DNA of 64,000 nt from CAZNSX01 sp964575845. GTDB taxonomy: Bacteria > UBA8248 > CAZNSX01. Below the pieces are notes generated by a model. The model saw only the letters and a list, made by a program, of their open reading frames with translations. It was not told the origin of the DNA and did not search any database. Positions 1 through 8,946 of the stretch are shown piece after piece (positions within the stretch are counted from its first letter, which is position 1; each line of letters begins with the position of its first letter). A program made the translations under genes and the position numbers. Where the stretch lies: NCBI GenBank assembly GCA_964575845.1, contig CAZNSX010000001.1, forward strand, positions 620,001-684,000, given 5' to 3'.

Positions 1-220
1 CATCTGTGCGTGAGACATCGCCTGCAATCGCGATGGCTCCGCCGCCGGATGAACTCCCGGCCGCGCGCGCAGCCTCAGCGGCCTCCTCCAGCGCCTCCCT
101 GCCCCTTGCGACGAGGGCCACCCTCGCGCCCTCCCGCGCCAGCCCTATCGTTATGGCCCTTCCTATCCCTTTGCTCCCGCCCGTTATGAGCGCAATTTTG
201 TCGGATAAGCCCGTTTCCAC
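1..220 (-). CDS. SDR-family oxidoreductase, N-terminal part (runs off window)
   Basis: Short-chain dehydrogenase/reductase, an NAD(P)-dependent oxidoreductase; only the first 73 codons are inside the window. The reading starts at a GTG (218-220) preceded by GAGGAG-like bases that overlap the end of the dctM gene. It then gives a typical Rossmann start, ALITGGSKGIGRA, with the TGxxxGxG dinucleotide loop, followed by a basic residue region (VARGRE) after beta-2. It lies 15 bp downstream of the TRAP permease gene and is probably co-transcribed with it, which suggests it acts on the imported substrate. The substrate cannot be told from this fragment. Confidence 0.8.
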   Translation of the reverse strand, partial: METGLSDKIALITGGSKGIGRAITIGLAREGARVALVARGREALEEAAEAARAAGSSSGGGAIAIAGDVSRTD

Positions 221-235
221 TTCTTCAGCCGCTCC

Positions 236-1525
236 TCAGGGAAAGCTCTTGGGATAGACGAGCTTGGGCAGCCAGAGGGATACCTCCGGCACGTAAGTCG
301 TCAGGAAGAGGGCGACCAGGCTCGCCAGGATGAACGGTATAAGACCGGGCGCGATCTTCCTGATGGGCTCACCGAAAATGCTGCTGCTCACAAACAGGTT
401 GAGCCCGAAAGGCGGCGTGTACATGCCTATCGCCAGGTTCATGATTATTATTATTCCGAAGTGAATCGGGTCGACGCCGAGAGAGGTTACGATCGGGTAA
501 AAAAGCGGCGTCAGCACGATCAGCGAGGAGTTGGGGTCGATGAACATCCCGGCGACGAGCAGCACGAAATTGATCATCAGAAGGACCATGAACTTCGACG
601 CCCCGACGCTCTGAACCCAGTTGCTTATGGCCAAGGGAGTGCCACCGACGGTCAGTATCCAGGCGAGGACACCGGAGGATGCGATTATGATCATTATCTT
701 GGCCGTGATTAGCCCGGAGTCTATCGCAATGCGCATGAGTTTCTTTGGTGTCATTTCGCGGTAGATGAAAAAGGAAACGAAGATGGCGTACACCGTCGAA
801 ACGGCGGCGGCCTCGGTGGGCGTGAAAATCCCCGAATAAATGCCGCCCAATATGAGAACGGGCGTTCCGACAGCCCAGACGGCAGACCTCGTGGCCTTGA
901 GTATTATGCCGAAATCCAATCTACCCACCTTCGGCACATCGGCTCTATAGGTGTGGATCACGACCCAACACGCAAGGCAAGCGCCGAAGAGGATGCCTGG
1001 AAGAACTCCGGCGATGAAAAGGGCGCCGACCGAAGCGCCCGTTATGGCGGAGTACATGATCATTCCGATGCTGGGCGGGATTATGCTCGCAACACCTCCG
1101 ATGGAAGTGACGAGCCCCAGGGAGAATCTTTCTCCGTATTTGTTCTTGACAAGAGGAGGATAGAGGATGGAGCCTATCGCCGCGACCGTGGCCGGACTCG
1201 ACCCCGAGATCGCGCCGAAGAACTCGCAGGATGCGATGGTCGTGAACGCGACGCCGCCGCGCACCCATCCAACGATAGCTTCAACCCAGGCGACGAGCCT
1301 CGTCGAGAGGCCGCCCTCGGCCATGACGTTAGCGCCGAAGATAAAGAAAGGCACGGCCATCAGTGCAAATTTGTCGATGCTGCCGAACATCTGAGTGGCC
1401 ATGATCGTCAGGGGCGTGGTCATGTAAGCCCAAATTATGATGATCGATGTCATTGCCAAAAGGATGAACATCGGGAAGTTGAGAACCAGGAGCAAGAAGG
1501 CCAGGACGCAAAGGGTGGTGATCAT
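236..1525 (-). CDS. dctM: TRAP transporter large permease (DctM-like)
   Basis: Large membrane subunit of a tripartite ATP-independent periplasmic (TRAP) importer, which uses ion gradients to take up organic acids and similar solutes. The 429-aa protein is almost wholly hydrophobic with about 12 segments. It carries typical DctM stretches such as AVPFFIFGANVMAEGG, ISGSSPATVAAIGSILYPPL and FIDPNSSLIVLTPLFYPI. Length is normal for the family. It follows the small subunit dctQ by 19 bp and precedes the SDR gene. The cognate binding protein gene dctP is not adjacent: it lies about 3.2 kb away at 5286-6302 on the same strand, beyond two genes of opposite orientation. Confidence 0.95.
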   Translation of the reverse strand: MITTLCVLAFLLLVLNFPMFILLAMTSIIIIWAYMTTPLTIMATQMFGSIDKFALMAVPFFIFGANVMAEGGLSTRLVAWVEAIVGWVRGGVAFTTIASCEFFGAISGSSPATVAAIGSILYPPLVKNKYGERFSLGLVTSIGGVASIIPPSIGMIMYSAITGASVGALFIAGVLPGILFGACLACWVVIHTYRADVPKVGRLDFGIILKATRSAVWAVGTPVLILGGIYSGIFTPTEAAAVSTVYAIFVSFFIYREMTPKKLMRIAIDSGLITAKIMIIIASSGVLAWILTVGGTPLAISNWVQSVGASKFMVLLMINFVLLVAGMFIDPNSSLIVLTPLFYPIVTSLGVDPIHFGIIIIMNLAIGMYTPPFGLNLFVSSSIFGEPIRKIAPGLIPFILASLVALFLTTYVPEVSLWLPKLVYPKSFP

Positions 1526-1544
1526 TCAGCTATCCTCCCGGACC

Positions 1545-2054
1545 TCAGCCAAAATAAATATCCGCCTCGCTTATCACTTTTCCGACCCAATGCCGCCACG
1601 CCGTTTCAACAAAACCGAGGATCATCAAGGCGCTTCCAACAGGGATGGCTCCGTATATGAGCCACATCGGTATGTAGGCAGCCGCGCTCGTCTGGCCGGT
1701 TTCCACCACCATTTGGACCATTGCTAAGCCGAGAGAAAATAGGATTACTATCGTCGCTATCGATATGGCGGTTATTACCAGGAATCCGACCTTTTGAAGG
1801 TTCTTGGGCCACATGCTGAAGAAAGCTTCCATGCTAATGTGGGACCCCTCGCGGGAAATAACACCGGCCCCGATAAAAACCGTCCAGAGCAGGGTGTAGC
1901 GGGTGACTTCTTCGGCCCAAGGGATAGCGTAATTGAAGACATACCTGAGTGTCACGTTTATGAAAAGCAAGAACACGACGCACGTCATTATCGAGCCAAC
2001 GAGGATCTTTCCTCCGAGCATCAGCTTCTGGTTGAACCCGGACAGCGTTTCCAT
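1545..2054 (-). CDS. dctQ: TRAP transporter small permease (DctQ-like)
   Basis: Small membrane subunit of the TRAP importer. The 169-aa protein has four predicted transmembrane segments, and the family pattern AIPWAEEVTRYTLLWTVFIGAGVISREGSHI is visible around residues 40-70 (here split as AIPWAEEVTRY and LLWTVFIGAG). It starts at an ATG at 2054 and is followed after 19 bp by dctM, so the two form an operon. A plausible sigma-70 promoter lies at 2185-2214. The partner binding protein is most likely DctP at 5286-6302. Confidence 0.92.
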   Translation of the reverse strand: METLSGFNQKLMLGGKILVGSIMTCVVFLLFINVTLRYVFNYAIPWAEEVTRYTLLWTVFIGAGVISREGSHISMEAFFSMWPKNLQKVGFLVITAISIATIVILFSLGLAMVQMVVETGQTSAAAYIPMWLIYGAIPVGSALMILGFVETAWRHWVGKVISEADIYFG

Positions 2055-2474
2055 TTTGCGCCCCTTCGGAAATACCGCATTATTCGTCAGGCTCGGCTAC
2101 ACAGCGCTTTCCGGCCCGCCACGGAGGCTGCAATCACTCCTGAGGGAACCCACGGCCGAAACTTTTTCTCGTCCGGCTCGCACAAGGATACTGAAGAGGG
2201 ATAAATCATGTCAATAAAGAAAACCCCCGTGCCCCGTGGCTAACCAATGCGCTTAACGGTTTTCGATATTGCCCCTGCTTCAAAAAGGGTTGTAAAGTCG
2301 AAATCACCCGGGTAAGCTTCAACTTACGAATGCTAGGACTCTTTGCGGGTCGCTCGCTACGGCTCAAATCAAAAGCTGCTTCAGTTGAACTCGTATCATT
2401 AACTGCGCGGCCAAGAGTATCTTCGGCCCCGTTCCGAAGCTTTTTTCGTCGGAAGCGTGTGGAGGCGTCGGACC
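2055..2474. other. Divergent intergenic region between dctQ and the amidase gene
   Basis: About 420 bp without a credible gene. It must hold promoters for both the leftward dctQM operon and the rightward amidase gene. A leftward TTGACA-N18-TATCCT element is visible (2185-2214). Open frames here have no recognisable protein similarity and no good ribosome sites. Confidence 0.6.
2185..2214 (-). promoter_or_regulatory. Candidate sigma-70 promoter for dctQM
   Basis: On the minus strand a perfect -35 TTGACA (2214-2209) is followed after 18 bp by TATCCT (2190-2185). The predicted leader to the dctQ ATG at 2054 is about 125 nt. The element shares TTGACATGA and a CAGTAT -10 context with the candidate dctP promoter at 6534-6562, suggesting that the two halves of the transporter are expressed in parallel. 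Position and sequence only; untested. Confidence 0.45.
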
Positions 2475-3413
2475 ATGAGCACTCATGAGGTCACTGCCAG
2501 AGCTGATACAGTCCACTGGGGATACTTTGATTACTGCCTGGACCCTATCCTGACCGTCGCTTCGGGAGACCGGCTCATCGTCCACACGCTTTCTTGTACT
2601 CCCGAATTATTGCCGGACGACCCAAGCCGGTACCCAGGAGAGGACTTGGCGGCCATCTACGCCGAAGTTCGACGTGGTGCGGGGCCGCACATCCTGGTGG
2701 GTCCCGTGGCTGTCGAAGGGGCGGAACCGGGTGACGCTCTCGAAGTCGCCATCGAAGACATCAGACCCCGGGTGGATTGGGCGTTCAACCAAACGTATCC
2801 TCTTAAGGGAACCCTGCCGGAGGATTATCCACGGGGGAGCGGCCGGATCTTCGACCTGGACCTGGAAGCCGGAACCGCCGAGTTGACTCCAGGATTGAAA
2901 ATCCCCCTCAGGCCCTTCTTCGGTGTCATGGCCGTGTGCCCTCCGGAATACCTGGGCGAGATTCCCAGCAACGCGCCGTTCGTGCACGGGGGAAATATGG
3001 ACAACAAGGAGCTCGTCGCGGGCTCGACGGTATACCTCCCGGTCTGGAAACGGGGCGCGGGTTTTTCTGTGGCGGATGGTCACGCCGCCCAGGGCGACGG
3101 GGAGGTGAGCCAGACGGCTGTCGAGACCTCCTTGATCGGGACCTTTCGGCTGATCGTCCGCAAGGACCTGAAGCTCCGCTGGCCACGGGCCGAAACGCCG
3201 ACCCATCACATCACCATGGGATTCGACCCTGACCTGGACGACGCCGCCAAGGCTGCGCTGCGGGAGATGATCGATTTCCTCTGCGGGAGATTCGGTCTCG
3301 GCCGAGAGGATGCCTACGTTTTCTGCTCCGCGGCCGTGGACCTGCGGATCACCCAGCTCGTCAACGGCTACAAAGGGGTCCACGCCATGGTGGCCAAGGA
3401 CCTCCTGGTCTGA
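2475..3413 (+). CDS. Acetamidase/formamidase-family hydrolase
   Basis: Predicted 312-aa cytosolic amide hydrolase of the FmdA_AmdA family, releasing ammonia from formamide, acetamide or a related amide. Family signatures are clear: TVHWGYFDYCLDPILTV near the N-terminus, GGNMDNKELVAGSTVYLPVW, and SVADGHAAQGDGEVSQTAVET. I chose the ATG at 2475 because GGAGG (2461-2465) is correctly spaced before it; a GTG at 2457 is also possible. It faces the opposite way to the TRAP genes on its left and runs in the same direction as ubiD. Many members have unknown substrates, so in this locus it may act on a catabolic intermediate rather than formamide. Confidence 0.88.
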   Translation: MSTHEVTARADTVHWGYFDYCLDPILTVASGDRLIVHTLSCTPELLPDDPSRYPGEDLAAIYAEVRRGAGPHILVGPVAVEGAEPGDALEVAIEDIRPRVDWAFNQTYPLKGTLPEDYPRGSGRIFDLDLEAGTAELTPGLKIPLRPFFGVMAVCPPEYLGEIPSNAPFVHGGNMDNKELVAGSTVYLPVWKRGAGFSVADGHAAQGDGEVSQTAVETSLIGTFRLIVRKDLKLRWPRAETPTHHITMGFDPDLDDAAKAALREMIDFLCGRFGLGREDAYVFCSAAVDLRITQLVNGYKGVHAMVAKDLLV

Positions 3414-3590
3414 AGGCGCCTGAGGCGGGCTCACGGCCATCCTCCTTAGGAAGAGGGGAGGGTGCCTGACCTCATGCGCGCTTCGGAGTTTGAGCCGGGA
3501 GGGTGCCTTCGCCTCCGTTCCGACTCCGGTGAGTTATGACGAAAGAGGAAGCATTTCAAGAACTTTCCCTAGCGTCGGAGGACACGAGAG

Positions 3591-4925
3591 ATGACCGAGG
3601 ATATCAGGGGCCTTTTGGCAAGGATGGAGGAGAGCGGCAATCTCAAGAGAATCAAGGAGGAGGTTGACCCCAGGCATATTTCGCCGCTCGTTGAGAAGAA
3701 TAGAGATGAGTGTGCCGTCCTCATCGAGAATGTTAAGGGCTACGGTGTGCCGGTTCTGGCTGGTTTCATGGGGACGAGGGGGCGTCTTGCCATCTCGATG
3801 GGCACTCCGGAGGCCGAGTTGGGACGCTTCTTCATGGAAAGGCTGGACAGTCGCATAGCGCCCGTCATTGTCGAGGAGGCACCCTGCCAGGAGGTCGTCA
3901 AGACAGCGGGCGAGGTGGACATAACCGAATTTCCCATTCCCTTCCACCATAAAAAAGACGGCGGCCCCTATATCAGCGCGGGCGTGGTGGTCTCTAAGAA
4001 TGAAGATGGGGTGAGGAATGTCGGCATGTACCGGCTCATGTACCGGAAGCCCAATGAAACCAGCATAGACCTCGTCTCGCCCTCGGACCTTCGTTTCATC
4101 TACCAGCGCGCCCTCGACCGGGGAGAGCCCCTGCCGATCGCTATCGCCGTCGGGTGCCATCCCCTGGACATGCTCGCCGCGGGCTACAAGGCCGCGCCCG
4201 GCGATGACGAGTTCGGGATAGCGGGCAGCCTCCACGGGGAAGCGCTCGAGCTGGTGAAATGCAAGACGGTTGACCTTGAGGTTCCGGCCAATTGCGAGTT
4301 CGTCATGGAGGGCGAGCTCGACCCCATCGGCTGGACGGCCGATGAGGGCCGCTTCGGGGACTTCACGGGGCATGAGTGCTCCATAAGGTGGAACCCCCTC
4401 TTCAGGATAAAAGCCCTCACCCGGAGGAAGGACCCCATCTTCTATCACCTGCAGATGCCCTGGGAGAACATGTGGATGACCGGCCCTCAGATGGAAGCCA
4501 TGGGCTACCGGATACTTAAGGAGGCGGCCATCCAGGTGAGGTCCGTATACGCCACTCCTGGGAGCTGCTGTTACTGGCACCTCGTCGCTTCAATAGACAA
4601 GCGCCCCGGCGAGGGAAAGAACGCCCTCCTTGCGCTCTTAAGCCTCTCCGCCGTGAAGATGGTCATAGTGACGGACTCCGATGTGGACATCTTCGACCCC
4701 GTCGCCCTTGACAGAGCCTTGACTTTCAGAGTTCAGGCGGACAAGGACGTGGTGATAATATCCGGCGGTCGGGGGAAACACCTGGACCCGAGCGTCATGA
4801 TGTCTAAGCTGCCCAGGGGAACCCTTCCCACTACCGCCAAGATGGGAATCGACGCAACCATTCCCGAGGGTGTGGACTTGAGCGAGTACGAGCTCTCCGA
4901 ATATCCCTGGATGGATGAGGTTTGA
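3591..4925 (+). CDS. UbiD-family decarboxylase
   Basis: Reversible non-oxidative (de)carboxylase of the UbiD family, which uses prenylated FMN to act on aromatic or alpha,beta-unsaturated acids. The 444-aa length is normal. Recognisable features are the N-terminal DIRGLLARMEESG, GMYRLMYRKP near Arg148, the PIAIAVGCHP strand, and EGRFGDFTG at 252-260, which supplies the paired acidic residues (E252, D257) known from this family. No ubiX prenyltransferase gene is in the window, so the cofactor must be made elsewhere. It lies 177 bp after the amidase gene and is convergent with the 63-aa ORF and dctP. Substrate unknown; the TRAP importer suggests an organic acid. Confidence 0.92.
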   Translation: MTEDIRGLLARMEESGNLKRIKEEVDPRHISPLVEKNRDECAVLIENVKGYGVPVLAGFMGTRGRLAISMGTPEAELGRFFMERLDSRIAPVIVEEAPCQEVVKTAGEVDITEFPIPFHHKKDGGPYISAGVVVSKNEDGVRNVGMYRLMYRKPNETSIDLVSPSDLRFIYQRALDRGEPLPIAIAVGCHPLDMLAAGYKAAPGDDEFGIAGSLHGEALELVKCKTVDLEVPANCEFVMEGELDPIGWTADEGRFGDFTGHECSIRWNPLFRIKALTRRKDPIFYHLQMPWENMWMTGPQMEAMGYRILKEAAIQVRSVYATPGSCCYWHLVASIDKRPGEGKNALLALLSLSAVKMVIVTDSDVDIFDPVALDRALTFRVQADKDVVIISGGRGKHLDPSVMMSKLPRGTLPTTAKMGIDATIPEGVDLSEYELSEYPWMDEV

Positions 4926-4964
4926 TGAGGTGTAGGGCCGGTTGCCCCCGAGCCTCGGGAGCAA

Positions 4965-5156
4965 TCAGTTCTTAATCACATACTCTCCCGTCTCAACGAT
5001 TCGGTCCAGCCTCCCTTTCTCCCTGAGGGCGGCCCAGGCGAGAAGTATGGTCCGGTAATCCGCGTCCCGGAGTTTATCCAGGATGTCGAAGAAATAGAAC
5101 GGGCCACCCTTCATCAGTTCGACAATCCGGCTCTCCACTTTGTGGACGTCCTTCAT
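4965..5156 (-). CDS. Small conserved-looking protein, possible winged-helix fold
   Basis: 63-aa protein of unknown function. The sequence, rich in charged helices (SRIVELMKGGPFYFFDIL, LAWAALREKGRLDRI) and ending in a short strand (GEYVIKN), looks like a small winged-helix or helix-turn-helix fold. That is impression only. The ATG at 5156 is preceded by an AGGGAG ribosome site. It lies 129 bp downstream of dctP, beyond the dctP terminator, and converges on ubiD. It might be a small regulator of the locus. Confidence 0.6.
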   Translation of the reverse strand: MKDVHKVESRIVELMKGGPFYFFDILDKLRDADYRTILLAWAALREKGRLDRIVETGEYVIKN

Positions 5157-5225
5157 CTGGAAGCGCTCCCTTAAGGTTTCTTAAGACCCGGCCAAAAATA
5201 CCCTTAAAAATGAAAAATATGACTA

Positions 5226-5255
5226 CCCCGCAGGGGCACAATTACCCCTGCGGGG
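5226..5255 (-). terminator. Rho-independent terminator after dctP
   Basis: Perfect 11-bp stem CCCCGCAGGGG / CCCCTGCGGGG (5226-5236 with 5245-5255) and an 8-nt loop. On the minus strand it is followed by a T-rich run (TATTTTTCATTTTT). It sits 30 bp past the dctP stop codon and separates dctP from the 63-aa ORF. Confidence 0.85.
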
Positions 5256-5285
5256 ATCCTCGGTCAAAGCAGGTAACGGCTACTC

Positions 5286-6302
5286 TTATTGAGCGGCCTT
5301 GACAGCGGCCTGCAGCTTATCCAGATAGTACTGGGACTTTCCCCCGTACTCCGTTACGAACTTCTTCCATACGACCGGTGCGAGCTTTGCAAACTCCGCG
5401 CGCTCAGCCGGAGTGAGCGTGTAGACCACGTTTCCGTGTTTCTCGAAGACTTTTAGTGCCGCCGCGTCTTTTTCTTCTATCCATTTCTCCTTGGTCGGGG
5501 AGATTTCTCTGAACGTGTCGATTATCTTCTTCTGGATGTCCTCAGGGACCGTGTCCCACCAGGTCTTGCTGACCAGTATGATCTCCGGCAGGATGGCATG
5601 GTGGCTTACGGTGATGTATTTCTGAACCTCGTAAAACTTCATTTCCTCTATGGCGTAGAGGGGGTTCTCCTGACCCTCGACGGTGCCGAGCTGGAGTGCG
5701 TTGTAGAGCTCCGCATAGGCGGTCGGGATGGCGCTCGCGCCGTATGAGCGGTACTGCTCCATGAGGACGGGCGCCGGCATCGTGCGAATCTTGTGTCCTT
5801 TGTAATCGCTGGGCGTGTGGACGGGGAAGTTTGTCGTGAACTGCTTCCAACCAGAGGTCCAGTAGCCGAGTCCCACAAGCTTGATCTTCTCGACTTCCTT
5901 TAAGAGTTCTTCCCCGAAAGGCCCGTTCATGACCTTGTAGAAAACATCGATGGTCGGATAAATGAACGGAAGGTCAACTATGGTTACCATCCTGTTGAAT
6001 CCGCCGAAGAAGGCCGTGGGCATGATCAAACACTCCAGGGAGCCCATCTGGGTCTGTTCGACCATCTGCCGGTTTGAGCCGAGCTGGGCGGAGGGGTAAA
6101 CCTCCACCACAACCCTGCCGCCGGTCCGCTCCTTGATGAGCTTCGCGAAGAGCTTCGCACCGATGTCTCTGGGTGAGTCGGGCTTATTGGCGTGGCCGAT
6201 CTTCATCTTGATGACTTCTGCGGCCGGGACATCCGCCGGAAGCATGAGCACGAGTGCCACCGCGCAGAAGAGAACCGTGAAGAACAACCCGATCTTCTTC
6301 AT
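5286..6302 (-). CDS. dctP: TRAP transporter periplasmic binding protein (DctP-like)
   Basis: Extracytoplasmic solute receptor of the TRAP importer, 338 aa with a cleavable signal peptide (basic start, hydrophobic stretch, PADVPAAE). Family patterns are present: IGHANKPDSPRDIGAKLFAKL, VEVYPSAQLGSNRQMVEQ, KGHKIRTMPAPVLMEQYRSYGA with the carboxylate-binding arginine region, and ALQLGTVEGQENPL. Its own promoter (6534-6562) and terminator (5226-5255) flank it, so it is a single-gene unit apart from dctQM at 236-2054. The unusual split suggests rearrangement of an ancestral dctPQM operon. Ligand unknown. Confidence 0.93.
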   Translation of the reverse strand: MKKIGLFFTVLFCAVALVLMLPADVPAAEVIKMKIGHANKPDSPRDIGAKLFAKLIKERTGGRVVVEVYPSAQLGSNRQMVEQTQMGSLECLIMPTAFFGGFNRMVTIVDLPFIYPTIDVFYKVMNGPFGEELLKEVEKIKLVGLGYWTSGWKQFTTNFPVHTPSDYKGHKIRTMPAPVLMEQYRSYGASAIPTAYAELYNALQLGTVEGQENPLYAIEEMKFYEVQKYITVSHHAILPEIILVSKTWWDTVPEDIQKKIIDTFREISPTKEKWIEEKDAAALKVFEKHGNVVYTLTPAERAEFAKLAPVVWKKFVTEYGGKSQYYLDKLQAAVKAAQ

Positions 6303-6668
6303 GACTCGCCTCCTCCTAAAGCAGATGGAATTTTGAAATTCGCCGATTCATAGCGAGCTTCCCAGCGCTCAGGGCTATTCCGGAAATCTTTGCATGAGGG
6401 TCAGCTGAACAGTCCTTTCGGCCTCCTCACCGGCCTCGGAATCAGCTCGCCATGCTCAACTAGGCCTACTCTCAAGGCGAAGCTAAGGCTAATTCTCTCT
6501 TCTGCTCAGCGCAGAGGACTTCAGCTCCCATTGAGAATACTGGAAAGGCCGAGTCATGTCAAAAGAAATCCTCCCTCTAGACACACCTTAAATTCCCACG
6601 CGGCTTAACGGGGCTCACCTTAAACTCTCCCTTACCAGAAAAGGGTCCTCGGACGCCTCCTTTTGCCT
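6303..6668. other. Long leader/promoter region of dctP
   Basis: 366 bp between the molybdopterin oxidoreductase gene and dctP, with no convincing gene. It contains the candidate dctP promoter (6534-6562) and an apparent leader of about 225 nt, long enough for post-transcriptional control. I see no known riboswitch consensus. Confidence 0.5.
6534..6562 (-). promoter_or_regulatory. Candidate sigma-70 promoter for dctP
   Basis: Minus-strand TTGACA (6562-6557), a 17-bp spacer and TATTCT (6539-6534). The bases around both hexamers (TTGACATGA and CAGTAT) resemble the dctQM candidate promoter at 2185-2214. Confidence 0.55.
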
Positions 6669-8921
6669 TCAGATAATCGGCGTCTTCGTTATGGGATCGT
6701 AATTCGGCACTTCGTATGTCGGGGTTATTATCTCCTCCCCGTCTTTGACCCTGTAGACCTTGCAGAGCATTCCCCCCAGGTACCAGTTCCCGCAGCTCTC
6801 GCCCGCATGCTCGATGGAATCTGAGGTGAGAAAGTTGAAGCTCTTCTCGAAGGCTCCGAAGAGGCTCGGCTCTTTTGCCTCCTTTTCCGGGAACCACCAG
6901 TTCGGGTCAGGCGCGATGCACTGGGGCAGGATGTCGGGCGTGAGGACGGCCTTCTGCTGTATCCTGCCGCGCGGGGTCTCTATCCACACCATGTCCCCCT
7001 CTGAGATTCCGTGCTTGAGGGCGGTATCAGGGTGAATGCGAACGAAGGGCTCGTTGTGCTTGCGACGCAAGGACTTGAGCCCTCGAAAGGAGGAGTGTAG
7101 AAACATCTTGGGCTTGTGTGGATTCATAAGAATGTAAGGGTATTGCTTCGAAAGCTCCGGCGTCGAGACCGGGCTCTCAGATGGCTCCTCGTAGTGGACC
7201 ACGGGGTCGAGACCACATTTCTCGAAGATCGTGGAGGTGAGCTCAATCTTCCCCGAGGGCGTCTTGAACCCAACCTTCTTGTAGGTCTCGAACTCCAGGG
7301 GATCGATGTCCCAGGATTTCTTCCTGGCGAACTTCTGGAAGGGCATCCCCAGCTCCTTGACGCGCATGTCCATAACCTCGTCCAGGGTCTCCCAGGGCCA
7401 GAGGTCCTTCTGCCCCAGGCGCAGGCCCAGCTCGCGCCAGACGTCGTAGTCGTCCCGGCGGTCGTACTTCCCGGGGATGCTCTTGGGCAGGATGCGCTCG
7501 CCCGCCATGATGCAATTGGCCTGCTCCAGGAAGTTGACCGTGGGCCGCTCGAGCCACGATGTGACGGGAAGAACGTAGTCACAGAGCATGGAGGTTGGCG
7601 TCTGCCAGAGCTCAAGCGACACCGAAAACTCTATATGCTCCTTGAACGCCTTGTAGATATTCCCGGTCTGAGAGACAGTGACCAGGGGATTGCATCCGGC
7701 CACGAAGACGGCTCTGGGCCGATAGGGTTTCCCCGTGAGAAGGGCGTTCACAAGCGAGGGGTAGTTCGGCCCCCTGATGGCGAAGGCCCGCTGGGATTCC
7801 TTATCGTGCAGGAGCTCGTATCCCTTCCGCGACATCACGGGTGCGTTCTCGGCTCCGATTATCTTTTCAACCTGGGACTGCGGAAGTAGCTCATCGGCCA
7901 GCAGCTTCTTGAAGGAGTAGAGCTTCGGATGCGCCCTTATGAAATGGTTCCCTCCGTCCTTGTCCACGTTCCCCGTGATGGCCCTGAGACAGTTCCGCGC
8001 TCGCTCGCTCTCAGCCGCGTTCCTCCCCAACTGGGCGCACGCCGTGCCCCACTGGATGTTGGCGGGCTTGGTTGTGGCGTAGAGGGTCGCGGCATCGACG
8101 ATGGTCTGCCGTGGAACCCAGGTGATCTCCTCGACCCTCTCTGGCGGAAACTCACGAACTCGCCCCTTGAGCTCCTCGAAACCCAGGACCCACTCCTCCA
8201 CGAACTCCTTGTCGTAGAGGTTCTCGTTGATTATGACGTTGAGCCAGCCGAGAGCGAGAGCGGTGTCGGTGCCGGGCCTCAGCTGGCAGAAGACATCCGC
8301 TCTCTTGGCCTCATAGGTGGCTATGGGGTCCACGACGATGAGCTTGGGGACCCTCATCATGGCCTTCCACTTGAGACCCCCGGTGATGTGGTGGCTCCCA
8401 GACCAGCAGACCGTGAGCTTGCACGCGGGCGTGGGGGGGCCATAGTGGGTTATGCCGCCGAACATCACGAGGTTCATGAAGGCTTCCTGCCCGCTGCACA
8501 CCCGCGCGTTTATGTTCTCGACGTTGCCGGAGCCGAAGGCGTTGAAGAAGCGGCCGATGTCCCACTCTTCGTTCCAGAAGCCGATGATGGCCCCCACGTA
8601 CTCCGGTCCGCTCTCTTTGCGGATCTGGTCCAGTTTGGTTGCGATCTCATCGAGTGCCTGGTCCCAGCCGACCCTCTCCCACTTGTTCTCGCCCCTGGCC
8701 CCGGCCCTCTTGAGGGGGTAATCTAACCTTCCCGGATGCTCTGAGAGCTCGACCCAGGCCCGGTTCTTTGGGCAGCCCTCCGCCGTGAAATAGGGTGAGA
8801 AAGGAGACTCGGGAAAATTCATGGTCCGGATGAGCCTCCCGTCCTCCACCTCGGCCTTGTAGTGGCACTGGTCGTGCCCCCCGCAGCCCCGGCAGAGCCC
8901 GACCTTTACCTCCCTTGCCAT
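6669..8921 (-). CDS. Molybdopterin-dependent oxidoreductase (DMSO reductase superfamily)
   Basis: 750-aa bis-MGD enzyme of the DMSO reductase superfamily. The N-terminus has a [4Fe-4S] motif C10-x2-C13-x5-C19-x30-C50, a wider spacing between the second and third Cys than the common x3. Next come LDYPLKRAGARGENKWERVGWD, a likely metal-ligand Cys142 in NARVCSGQEAF, and the C-terminal molybdopterin dinucleotide-binding domain (RIHPDTALKHGISEGDMVWIETPRGRI). No Tat signal is visible, so it is probably cytosolic. No FeS or membrane subunit gene adjoins it. It is 25 bp downstream of the GntR gene in an operon that also encodes MobA, which makes its cofactor. The reaction is unknown: hydroxylase, hydratase and reductase are all possible. 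Confidence 0.92.
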   Translation of the reverse strand: MAREVKVGLCRGCGGHDQCHYKAEVEDGRLIRTMNFPESPFSPYFTAEGCPKNRAWVELSEHPGRLDYPLKRAGARGENKWERVGWDQALDEIATKLDQIRKESGPEYVGAIIGFWNEEWDIGRFFNAFGSGNVENINARVCSGQEAFMNLVMFGGITHYGPPTPACKLTVCWSGSHHITGGLKWKAMMRVPKLIVVDPIATYEAKRADVFCQLRPGTDTALALGWLNVIINENLYDKEFVEEWVLGFEELKGRVREFPPERVEEITWVPRQTIVDAATLYATTKPANIQWGTACAQLGRNAAESERARNCLRAITGNVDKDGGNHFIRAHPKLYSFKKLLADELLPQSQVEKIIGAENAPVMSRKGYELLHDKESQRAFAIRGPNYPSLVNALLTGKPYRPRAVFVAGCNPLVTVSQTGNIYKAFKEHIEFSVSLELWQTPTSMLCDYVLPVTSWLERPTVNFLEQANCIMAGERILPKSIPGKYDRRDDYDVWRELGLRLGQKDLWPWETLDEVMDMRVKELGMPFQKFARKKSWDIDPLEFETYKKVGFKTPSGKIELTSTIFEKCGLDPVVHYEEPSESPVSTPELSKQYPYILMNPHKPKMFLHSSFRGLKSLRRKHNEPFVRIHPDTALKHGISEGDMVWIETPRGRIQQKAVLTPDILPQCIAPDPNWWFPEKEAKEPSLFGAFEKSFNFLTSDSIEHAGESCGNWYLGGMLCKVYRVKDGEEIITPTYEVPNYDPITKTPII

Positions 8922-8946
8922 CTCATTTCCACCCTCTGGATTGACT

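Noticed and set aside
953..1660. Long plus-strand open frame opposite dctM
   Set aside because: It is a charged, low-similarity shadow frame of the well-supported dctM gene; no ribosome site.
2607..3440. 277-codon minus-strand frame across the amidase gene
   Set aside because: Antisense to a gene with clear family motifs; the translated product has no recognisable features.
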